Shown piece after piece: positions 57,204-64,000 of a DNA stretch of 64,000 bases (position 1 is its first letter; the number at the start of each line of letters is the position of its first letter). A program made the translations under genes and the position numbers. The stretch comes from Chelatococcus albus. GTDB lineage: Bacteria > Pseudomonadota > Alphaproteobacteria > Rhizobiales > Beijerinckiaceae. The notes under the pieces are model-generated. The model was not told where the DNA came from and searched no databases. It was given only the letters and a program-made list of their open reading frames with translations. The stretch covers positions 186,001 through 250,000 of the forward strand of contig NZ_JASJEV010000003.1 in assembly GCF_030067675.1 (NCBI RefSeq), written 5' to 3'.

Positions 57204-59900
57204 TCACTCCAGGTGAAGCGTCACGACGCGGATGTCCGGGTCCTCGGGATCGAGCGAGATGCGGAAGCCGAGCTTCTCGCACATGGCGAGCATCATCGTG
57301 TTCTCGCGCAGCACCTGCCCCTCGATGATCTTGAGCCCCTCCGCCCGGGCATAGTCGATCATCATCTCCATCAGCACCCAGCCGAGACCGCGGCCCTTCA
57401 GGTCCGAGCGCACCATGATGCCGTACTCGCCCTTGTCGTAGTTGGCATCGGCGTGGAGGCGCACCGCGCCCAGCATTTCGCCGCTCGCCTCCTCGATGGC
57501 GACGAAGGCCATGGCGCGGGCATAGTCGAGCTGGGTCAGGCGGGCGATGAAGGAATGGCTGAACTCCTTCACGGGCGCAAAGAAGCGCAGGCGCAGGTCC
57601 TCGTCGGTCTGACGCCCGAAGAAGGCGCGGAACATGTCTTCGTCTTCCGGCCGCACGGGCCGGATGAACACGGATGCACCGTCGTTGAGCGCCGTGCGCC
57701 GTTCCCATTCCGCCGGATAGGGGCGGATGGCGAAGCGCGGATGGCCGGCCGGCCCCTTGCGACCGGCGGCGACCGGCGCGACGACGACGCGCGCATCGAC
57801 GGCAATGACGCCGTCCTTGTCGGCGAGCAGGGGGTTGATGTCGAGCTCGCGCACCTCAGGCAGGTCGGCGGCGAGCTGCGCGAGCTTGACGAGCACCAGC
57901 CTGATCGCGTGCTCGTCGGCCGCCGGCACGTCGCGATAGGCCTTGAGGACGCGCGAGACGCGCGTGCGCGCGATCAGCGTCTCCGCGAGCTTGAGGTCGA
58001 GAGGCGGCAGCGCCAGCGCCTTGTCGTTGATGACCTCGACCGCCGTGCCGCCCCGCCCGAAGACCACCACCGGCCCGAAGGTCGGATCGTCGGCAAGGCC
58101 GGCAATCAGCTCGCGCGCCTTGGGCCGGAGGATCATCGGGTGGACGGTGAGACCGGTGATGCGCGCGTCCGGCCTCGCCTCACGCGCACGAGCAAGGATC
58201 CCGGCCGCGGCCTCGCGCACCGCCTTCTCGCTCGTGAGGTTGAGCCGCACGCCGCCGACGTCCGATTTGTGCACGATGTCGGGTGACAGGATCTTCACGG
58301 CGACAGGAACGCCTTCGGCAAGGAACGGCGCGGCAGCCACCGCCGCCTCATCCGTGTCGCGCGCGAGAACCGTCGGCGTGATCGGGATCTGATAGGCGGC
58401 AAAGAGCCGGTCGATCTCGACGGGATCGAGCCAGGTCCGCCCCTCCGCCACGGCGGTCTCGACGATTGCTTTGGCCGCGGGCACATCCGGCACGAAGTCC
58501 TTCGGCAGGCTGGGCGGCGTCTCCATGGAGAGATCGCGCGCCTCGCGATAGCGGACGAGATGCATGAAGCCCTGCACCGCATCCGCCTCGGTGGCGAAAT
58601 GCGGAATGGCGGCGGTCTCGAACAGATCGGACGCCGCTCCGTCCTCGCCGATCCATACGGCGAAGACCGGTTTCGACCGGAAGGATTTCTGCCGCTCGCG
58701 GCGCGTCGCCTCGACGACGGCCTCCGCCGCCTCGACCGAGGAGGCAAGAGCCGTGGGCACGTTCATCACCAGGATGGCGTCGTTCTCCGGATCGGCGAAG
58801 AGGGCCTCCAGGGCGAGCCCGTAGCGCCCCGCATCGGCGTCGCCGACGATGTCGATGGGATTGGCCCCCGACCAGGTGGGCGGCAGCACGGCGTCGAGGC
58901 GCGCGCGCGTTTCGTCGGAGAGCGTCGCGAGCGCCCCGCCGAGGTCGATCAGGCGGTCGACGGCCAGCACACCGACCCCGCCGCCGTTGGTGAGGATGGC
59001 GAGCCGCCCGCCCGGGAAGGGCTTCAGGCGGCCGAGGGTTTCGGCCGCGGAGAAGAGCTCGTCGAGATCAAGGACGCGCAGAAGGCCGGCGCGTCGGAAC
59101 GCGGCATCGTAGACCGCGTCGGAACCGGCGAGAGCGCCGGTGTGCGTCATCGCCGCCTTCGCCCCCTGGGCATGGCGCCCCGACTTGACGACGACGACCG
59201 GCTTGGCACGCGCGGCGGCGCGCGCCGCCGACATGAACTTGCGCGCGTCGTTGATCGACTCGACATAGAGCAGGATGGCGCGCGTGCCGCGGTCGAGGGC
59301 GAAATGGTCGAGCAGGTCGCCGAAATCGACGTCGAGCTTGTCCCCCAGCGACACGACCGCCGAAAAGCCGACGGAGCGCGCCGCCGCCCATTCGACGAGC
59401 CCCGCGGCGATGGCGCCGGACTGCGACACGAGTGCGAGATCGCCGGCCCGCGGCATGCGTGCGGCAAAGCTCGCGTTCAGCCTGGCGGCTGGCGCCATCA
59501 CGCCGAGACAGTTGGGGCCGACGAGGCGCAGGCCGTGTGCGCGCGCAGCCTTCTCCGCCTCCGCCGCCAGCGATCCCGGCCCGTGCCCGAGGCCGGCGGT
59601 GATGACGACAGCGGCAGCCGCCCCCTTGGCGCCCGCCCGGGCCAGGATCCCCGGAACGCTGTGCGGCGGCGTGGCGACGATGACGACGTCCGGCGCCTCG
59701 GGCAGCGCCTCGATGTCCGGCACCGCTGCGCAACCGTCGAGTTCCGTGTAGCGCGGATTGACGAGACGGATCGTGCCGGCGAAGCCACCCTGGCGCAGGT
59801 TCTGCAAGACGGTGCGGCCAAGCGAGCCCGGCCGGGGACTTGCGCCGACGAGGGCGACCGAACGGGGGGCGAAGAGCTTGTCGAGGCGATAGGTGCTCAT
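57204..59900 (-). CDS. Acyl-CoA synthetase (NDP-forming) fused to GNAT protein acetyltransferase
   Basis: This 898-residue protein has the layout of Pat/PatZ-type lysine acetyltransferases. The CoA-binding domain opens with SVALVGASPRPGSLGRTVLQNL. Succinyl-CoA-ligase-like parts (SQSGAIAAGLVEWAAAR, KSGRHAQGAKAAMTHTGALAGSD) lack an obvious catalytic His. An ATP-grasp region lies around residues 490-700. A C-terminal GNAT domain (FIRPVRPEDEDMFRAFF, RSDLKGRGLGWVLMEMMI) follows. Such enzymes acetylate acetyl-CoA synthetase and others. It converges closely with the DoxX gene. Confidence 0.92.
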   Translation of the reverse strand: MSTYRLDKLFAPRSVALVGASPRPGSLGRTVLQNLRQGGFAGTIRLVNPRYTELDGCAAVPDIEALPEAPDVVIVATPPHSVPGILARAGAKGAAAAVVITAGLGHGPGSLAAEAEKAARAHGLRLVGPNCLGVMAPAARLNASFAARMPRAGDLALVSQSGAIAAGLVEWAAARSVGFSAVVSLGDKLDVDFGDLLDHFALDRGTRAILLYVESINDARKFMSAARAAARAKPVVVVKSGRHAQGAKAAMTHTGALAGSDAVYDAAFRRAGLLRVLDLDELFSAAETLGRLKPFPGGRLAILTNGGGVGVLAVDRLIDLGGALATLSDETRARLDAVLPPTWSGANPIDIVGDADAGRYGLALEALFADPENDAILVMNVPTALASSVEAAEAVVEATRRERQKSFRSKPVFAVWIGEDGAASDLFETAAIPHFATEADAVQGFMHLVRYREARDLSMETPPSLPKDFVPDVPAAKAIVETAVAEGRTWLDPVEIDRLFAAYQIPITPTVLARDTDEAAVAAAPFLAEGVPVAVKILSPDIVHKSDVGGVRLNLTSEKAVREAAAGILARAREARPDARITGLTVHPMILRPKARELIAGLADDPTFGPVVVFGRGGTAVEVINDKALALPPLDLKLAETLIARTRVSRVLKAYRDVPAADEHAIRLVLVKLAQLAADLPEVRELDINPLLADKDGVIAVDARVVVAPVAAGRKGPAGHPRFAIRPYPAEWERRTALNDGASVFIRPVRPEDEDMFRAFFGRQTDEDLRLRFFAPVKEFSHSFIARLTQLDYARAMAFVAIEEASGEMLGAVRLHADANYDKGEYGIMVRSDLKGRGLGWVLMEMMIDYARAEGLKIIEGQVLRENTMMLAMCEKLGFRISLDPEDPDIRVVTLHLE

Positions 59901-60315
59901 GGTGTCGGCGGCCTCCGGGCGGTGGCAGAATTGAAGGAGGTTGCGTCGCGTCTCATGAGTGACCGTATCTGGTGACGCCACCATGATCGAGCGCAAGGAC
60001 GCGCTCGCGGGGATCGGCGACGCTCGAGCTCTCTCCCCTGCGACACGCGCGACGGAGGTGGCGGCCGCGAGCTCATTCGGCGTCCTGCCAGTTCGCGGTG
60101 ACGCATATGCCCTTGCAATTGCCACGCTCTGCCCCCATGTTGTCGCGATCGACTTGTGGCCGGACGACTGGGCCGACACGCTCTTTGGACCCGTAGGTCC
60201 ATGACGAGCGCACGTTTCAGAACCCTCCCCCTACATCGACGACCGGATCGGGCCGGTGCTCGCGCGCGGCTCCATCCTATCTTCGTTCCCACGCGCGAGC
60301 CGTGAAGGACATCCC
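59901..60315. other. Intergenic region between the acetyltransferase and cspA
   Basis: No convincing gene is seen in these 415 bases. Open frames on both strands (such as 59959-60204 on the plus strand) lack family similarity and ribosome sites. It should hold the promoters of both divergent genes and a cspA leader, which is often long and temperature-sensitive. Confidence 0.5.
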
Positions 60316-60525
60316 ATGGAAACTGGCACCGTCAAATGGTTCAACGACCAGAAGGGCTACGGCTTCATTCAGCCCGACAACGGCGGCAAGGACGTCTTCG
60401 TCCACATCAGCGCCGTCGAGCGGGCCGGCCTGCGCGGCCTGGCCGAGGGGCAGAAGGTCACCTTCGATCTCGTCACCGACCGGCGGACCGGCAAGACCGC
60501 CGCCGATAACCTCAAGTCCGCATGA
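60316..60525 (+). CDS. cspA: Cold-shock protein (CspA family)
   Basis: This 69-residue cold-shock-domain protein is an RNA chaperone. RNP1 (KGYGFIQ) and RNP2 (DVFVHISAV) are intact. It begins [17 protein letters not shown], the standard start. It is followed by a small unknown gene and infA, a grouping also seen in other alphaproteobacteria (recollection). Confidence 0.96.
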   Translation: METGTVKWFNDQKGYGFIQPDNGGKDVFVHISAVERAGLRGLAEGQKVTFDLVTDRRTGKTAADNLKSA

Positions 60526-60614
60526 GGCACTCCCGGAAGGCGCGGGCCCCCTCCGCGCCTCTCCCCGCAAGGGGACCTTACGGGGGCGCCGCATGCCCTC
60601 CAAGAAGAAGAAAC

Positions 60615-60860
60615 ATGCATTTCGAATTCACTGCACGACGCTCCGAGACCGGCATGGAGCCGGCGCGGTTTCAGGTCGAGCGTCTGTTCACTGGTCGCCC
60701 CGGAGAGCTCATCGACGTGAGCCACCTGATCGACCGCAGTTACGACTACCACTCTGTCCGCGAGCTGCACTGGCACCTGGCCGAGCGCTTCGGCCTGCCC
60801 GTCCAGCACGTCGCCGTCCGCCGCGCTGGCTGCGCCCGCCCGGCAGTCGCGAGGACCTGA
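60615..60860 (+). CDS. Small conserved-looking protein of unknown function
   Basis: This 81-residue product is preceded by AAGAAGAAGAAAC. It is hydrophilic, without signal peptide or membrane helix. It has a conserved-looking core SHLIDRSYDYHSVRELHWHL. I do not recognise its family. It lies 89 bases after cspA and 18 before infA, and is probably co-transcribed with both. Confidence 0.6.
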   Translation: MHFEFTARRSETGMEPARFQVERLFTGRPGELIDVSHLIDRSYDYHSVRELHWHLAERFGLPVQHVAVRRAGCARPAVART

Positions 60861-60878
60861 GGATCAAGGAGCGACACG

Positions 60879-61154
60879 ATGGCGAAGGAAGAGCTGATTC
60901 AATTCGAGGGGCGCGTCGTCGAGGTGCTGCCGGACGCCCGCTTTCGCGTCGAGCTCGAAACGGGCACCGAGGTGATCGCCTACACCGCCGGCAAGATGAA
61001 GCGCCATCGCATCAAGACACTCGCCGGCGATCGCGTCACGGTCGAGATGTCGCCCTACGACCTCGGCAAGGGCCGCCTCGTCTTCCGGCATCGCGAAGAC
61101 CGCGGCCACGCCGCACCACTGCCCGCCGGGAGGGGCCCGGCGCGGCGCCGGTAG
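60879..61154 (+). CDS. infA: Translation initiation factor IF-1 (extended)
   Basis: IF-1 binds the ribosomal A site during initiation. The product starts [20 protein letters not shown] and has [19 protein letters not shown], all characteristic. It is 91 residues rather than the usual 72, with an Arg/Pro-rich tail. An IF-1 linked to cspA may be a second, cold-adapted copy; a housekeeping copy would be elsewhere. Confidence 0.94.
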   Translation: MAKEELIQFEGRVVEVLPDARFRVELETGTEVIAYTAGKMKRHRIKTLAGDRVTVEMSPYDLGKGRLVFRHREDRGHAAPLPAGRGPARRR

Positions 61155-61351
61155 CCACTTGCCGCGACGAGCCCACCTCGACGCCCGGTCACGCGTCGCC
61201 GAACGAAGGAACACAAGGCCCTTCGCGACGAAATCTGCACGCTGACGCTGCCGCGCATCCGCGTGGCCGCTGATTCGATACCTCGGGCCGGGGGAACAAA
61301 CCGATCGGTCGACGCGTTGGGGAGCAACGCGGAGGTGAGAGGGAGGCTGCC

Positions 61352-62100
61352 ATGCTCTCTGGCGATCTCGCCCTCTACATCGCGTTGGGCTTCACGGCTC
61401 AGCTGATCGACGGCGCGCTGGGTATGGCCTACAGCCTGATCGCCACATCGGCGCTGCTCGCATTGGGTACGCCGCCGGCCTTCGCGAGTGCCAGCGTCCA
61501 CGCGGCCGAGACGGTGACGACGGGGTTGGCGGGCGCATCCCATGCCTGGCATCGCAATATCGACTGGTCCGTGGTCGGCCGCCTTGCGCCGGCCGGCGTC
61601 ATCGGCGGCATCATCGGTGCCCACGTCCTCACCGAGCTGCCCGAGGGCATGGTCAGGATCTTCGTGACGTTCTACCTGATGGCGATGACCCTCTCCATCG
61701 TTCGCTGCCTTCTCACGGGGCGAACCGGAAACCGCGAAATCCTTGCAACGGTACCCATCGGGCTGGGCAGCGGTTTCCTCGATGCGATTGGCGGGGGCGG
61801 GTGGGGTCCGCTTGCGAACTCGGCCCTGATCGCGCGGGGCGACCGCCCACGCCACAGTATTGGCTCGGTCGGCCTCTCCGAATTCTTCGTCACCGTGGCG
61901 ATCTCGGCGACCTTTGTCGCCACCCTTGATCCGCCGAATACGGGCGCGTCGTGGTCGGGTTGATCGTCGGTGGCGCGCTGGCCGCCCCCCTTGCCGGCTG
62001 GCTGAGCCGCGTGCTCCCGCTATCGGAGCTCATGACCCTGGTCGCCTTCATCCTCGCCGGCATGAGCATCTACAACTTTGCCCGGCTCGGCGCCGCATGA
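61352..62100 (+). pseudogene. TSUP-family transporter gene with a frameshift
   Basis: The plus-strand gene encodes a TauE/SafE-like protein (LGFTAQLIDGALGMAYSLIA, AGVIGGIIGAHVLTELPEG, GFLDAIGGGGWGPLANSALI) up to about 61930. The frame then shifts; the rest (YGRVVVGLIVGGALAAPLAG to IYNFARLGAA) continues in another frame to a stop at 62098. One missing base near 61932 explains it. A full-length product of about 250 residues would otherwise be made. It is either a recent pseudogene or an assembly error. Confidence 0.75.
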
Positions 62101-62150
62101 GACCCGCCGGCTGACGCGTCAGAGGATCTCGCGATGACGTCTCAGCCGCC

Positions 62151-62256
62151 CTAGAGCATTTTCCGCCGACGTGGTCGCCGGTTCGGCGAAGAAAATGCTC
62201 TATTCTCAAGAAGATAGACGCACTTCCCGATTCAATTGAATCGGGAAGTGCTCTAG
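62151..62256. repeat. Palindromic repeat element abutting the acyl-CoA dehydrogenase gene
   Basis: The element has ends CTAGAGCA / TGCTCTAG. Inside are an inverted repeat AGAGCATTTTC / GAAAATGCTCT (62153-62163, 62191-62201) and a perfect 30-base palindrome at 62221-62250. Its right end contains the TAG stop of the acyl-CoA dehydrogenase. It resembles short Rhizobiales intergenic repeats. Confidence 0.7.
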
Positions 62257-63401
62257 CGCAGGGTCTCGCGCGCGATGATGAGCCGCTGGATCTCCGAGGT
62301 GCCCTCGTAGATGCGCGTGATGCGGGCGTCGCGCGCGTAACGCTCGACGGGGAAGTCCCTCACATAGCCCGCGCCGCCGTGGAGCTGGATGGCGGTATCG
62401 GTCGCGCGATGCGCCGCCTCGGATGCGAAGAGCTTCGCCATCGAGGCCTCCTTGGCGAAGCTCTCGCCCCGGTCCTTCTTCGCCGCAGCATTGAGGATGA
62501 GCAGGCGCGCCGCCTCGATGTCCACTTCCCGATCCGCGATCATCCACTGGATGCCCTGGAAATCCGCGATGCGCTGGCCGAACTGGCGGCGCTCCCGCAC
62601 GTAGGACTTCGCCGCGTCCATGGCGGCTCGGGCGATGCCCAGTGACAGCGCGGCGACGCCGATGCGCCCGCCGGCGAGCTCGGCCACCGCGATGCGGAAG
62701 CCGTCGTTCTCGCGGCCCATGAGAGCGGAGGCCGGAACGCGGCAGCCGTCGAAATGCACGACATTCGTCGGCGAGCCGTGCTGGCCCATCTTGCTCTCGG
62801 CCTTGCCGACGGCGAGGCCCGGCGTGCCGGCCTCGACGAGAAAGCAGGAGATGCCCTTGCCCTTCGGCGCCTCCGGGTCCGTCACCGCCCAGACCACGAA
62901 GACGCCCGCGAATTCGGCCGAGGTGATGAAGAGCTTGGCGCCATCGATCACATAGGCGTCGCCGTCGCGCCGTGCCCGCGTCTTCATGCCGGCCGGGTCG
63001 GAGCCCGCCCCCGTCTCGGTGAGGCAGAAGGCCCCCGCCCGATAGCTGCCGTCGGCGAGCCGCGGCAGGTGCCGCCGCTTCTGCTCCTCCGAGCCGATGG
63101 CCTGGATGACCTCGCCGACCATGTTGGTCACGGACGTGGCGACCGCCGTCGAAGCGCAGGCATAGCCGAGTTCCTCGATGGCGAGGGCGAAGGCGACGGT
63201 GCCCGCTTCGGTCCCGCCGTAGGCGCTCTTCACGTTGAGCGCCATGAAGCCGTTCTCGGCGAGAAGCTTCAGGTTGGCGAGCATCTCCGCCCGTCCCTCG
63301 CCGCGATCGAGCTTCTCGGCGAGCGGCGCCAGGCGATCGGCCGCCAGCCGCCGCGCCGTCTCGCGGATCATCTCCTCCTCGTCCGTGAAGGCGAAATGCA
63401 T
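62253..63401 (-). CDS. Acyl-CoA dehydrogenase
   Basis: This 382-residue FAD enzyme removes hydrogen from acyl-CoA at the alpha-beta bond. Signatures are AFCLTETGAGSDPAGMKTRA, FDGCRVPASALMG, RRQFGQRIADFQGIQWMIAD and ARITRIYEGTSEIQRLIIAR, which includes the catalytic Glu. The substrate chain cannot be told. The start at 63401 (MHFAFTDEEEMIRETARRL) is the family start. The stop codon lies within a repeat element, so the very end of the gene may have been shaped by it. Confidence 0.94.
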   Translation of the reverse strand: MHFAFTDEEEMIRETARRLAADRLAPLAEKLDRGEGRAEMLANLKLLAENGFMALNVKSAYGGTEAGTVAFALAIEELGYACASTAVATSVTNMVGEVIQAIGSEEQKRRHLPRLADGSYRAGAFCLTETGAGSDPAGMKTRARRDGDAYVIDGAKLFITSAEFAGVFVVWAVTDPEAPKGKGISCFLVEAGTPGLAVGKAESKMGQHGSPTNVVHFDGCRVPASALMGRENDGFRIAVAELAGGRIGVAALSLGIARAAMDAAKSYVRERRQFGQRIADFQGIQWMIADREVDIEAARLLILNAAAKKDRGESFAKEASMAKLFASEAAHRATDTAIQLHGGAGYVRDFPVERYARDARITRIYEGTSEIQRLIIARETLR

Positions 63402-63500
63402 ACGCCGCTCCCTCCCGATTGTTCGCAGGAGGCTAGGCCGCGGCAGGCCGCACGGCAACGCGCGCCGGCTGGGAACCCACCGTGCGTTTCTGCAGGAGGC

Positions 63501-64000
63501 TCACTCCGCGAGCACACGCGTCGGCGGCAGCACGATCTCGACCAGCGTGCCCTCGCGCTTGGCGCTCGTGATGACGAGCGAGCCGCGGTTGGCCTCGACC
63601 AGCGCCTTGGTCAAGGGCAGCCCGAGCCCCGTGCCGCCGGGGCGCCGGGCGGTGGCGAGCTGGCGGAAGGGCTCGAGTGCGGCCTCGACTTCCTTGTCCG
63701 TCATGCCGATGCCCGTGTCACGGATGCGCAGGGCCACCTCGCCCCGGTCGGTCAGCGCCGTCGAGACGATCACCTGCCCGCCCGCATCGGTGAACTTGAC
63801 GGCGTTCGACAGCACGTTGAGCACGATCTGGCGCATGGAGCGCTCGTCCGCCACGACCGGCGGCAGCTTGGCGGCGAGGCTGGTGCGCAGGACGATGCGG
63901 TCGCGGTTCGCCTGCGGCTGCATGAGCGCGACGCAGTTCGACACGATCTCGTTCAGATTGACGCTGGTGAACGACAGGTCCATTCGCCCCGCCTCGATCT
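63501..64000 (-). CDS. Sensor histidine kinase, C-terminal part (runs off the window)
   Basis: Only the last 166 or so residues are seen. The ATPase domain shows the N box LNVLSNAVKFTDAGG, G1 RIRDTGIGMTD, and G2 GGTGLGLPLTKALVEANRG. It continues upstream past 64000 (EAGRMDLSF in frame). It is related to PleC/DivJ/PdhS-type kinases of Rhizobiales, but the sensor part is not available to decide. Confidence 0.88.
   Translation of the reverse strand, partial: IEAGRMDLSFTSVNLNEIVSNCVALMQPQANRDRIVLRTSLAAKLPPVVADERSMRQIVLNVLSNAVKFTDAGGQVIVSTALTDRGEVALRIRDTGIGMTDKEVEAALEPFRQLATARRPGGTGLGLPLTKALVEANRGSLVITSAKREGTLVEIVLPPTRVLAE

Noticed and set aside
59959-60204. 81-residue plus-strand open frame upstream of cspA
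   Set aside because: No ribosome site or family match; probably leader or promoter DNA.

Overview
The window is high-GC DNA from an alphaproteobacterium, most likely of the order Hyphomicrobiales (Rhizobiales). Evidence for this is the hisS-hisZ-hisG order, an Irr-type iron-control signature upstream of bfd and bfr, a CIRCE-controlled groESL, a divergent SigF/NrsF bufferin locus like that of Caulobacter, and intergenic palindromes beginning TAGAGC. Genus cannot be decided from the sequence. It reads as ordinary chromosome: no rRNA, tRNA, CRISPR array, prophage or insertion sequence was recognised.

Layout. 0.2-8.3 kb: chemoreceptor, ribF, a MaoC-like hydratase, a CheY-like regulator, a HAD hydrolase, a degenerate EAL protein and a membrane TPR protein. 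8.5-14.5 kb: omega-amino acid:pyruvate transaminase, then hisS-hisZ-hisG and a META-domain protein. 14.5-19.2 kb: an SbmA/BacA-like ABC exporter, a porin and a glyA led by a ZTP riboswitch. 19.3-22.2 kb: a frameshifted 2OG-Fe(II) oxygenase, a tandem duplication at the groEL 3' end, and groES-groEL behind a CIRCE operator. 22.4-30.8 kb: MarR regulator, thioesterase, TSUP and DMT transporters, a flippase, CheZ, an L,D-transpeptidase, a DUF2076 protein and a histone-H1-like protein. 30.9-44.8 kb: two-carbon and lactate metabolism, with malate synthase, glcDEF with a divergent LysR regulator, and a GntR-lutABC lactate operon. 44.9-51.5 kb: a second L,D-transpeptidase, a decayed GNAT gene, a guanidine-II riboswitch with its SugE/Gdx exporter, and a cobalamin riboswitch with an ABC importer. 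51.7-57.2 kb: bfd and bfr, each with a candidate Irr box, then an ECF sigma/anti-sigma pair divergent from a five-gene bufferin (DUF2282/MNIO/DUF2063/DoxX) metal-stress operon. 57.2-64 kb: an acyl-CoA synthetase/acetyltransferase fusion, cspA-orf-infA, a frameshifted TSUP transporter, an acyl-CoA dehydrogenase and the 3' part of a sensor kinase running off the end.

How the parts work together. GlcDEF makes glyoxylate from glycolate and malate synthase condenses it with acetyl-CoA; the adjacent Lut system feeds lactate carbon in as pyruvate. Four RNA or operator systems (ZTP, guanidine-II, cobalamin, CIRCE) each precede genes that match their known ligand or stress. The most interesting locus is the bufferin operon: two tandem precursor genes with identical cysteine spacing, modifying enzymes, and matching GTAAC-N16-CGAA promoter motifs on both divergent transcripts, implying an autoregulated metal-responsive RiPP system.

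Three genes (19.36, 46.5 and 61.35 kb) carry frameshifts. They may be real pseudogenes or assembly errors; the GNAT gene, with several lesions, is the best case for true decay.
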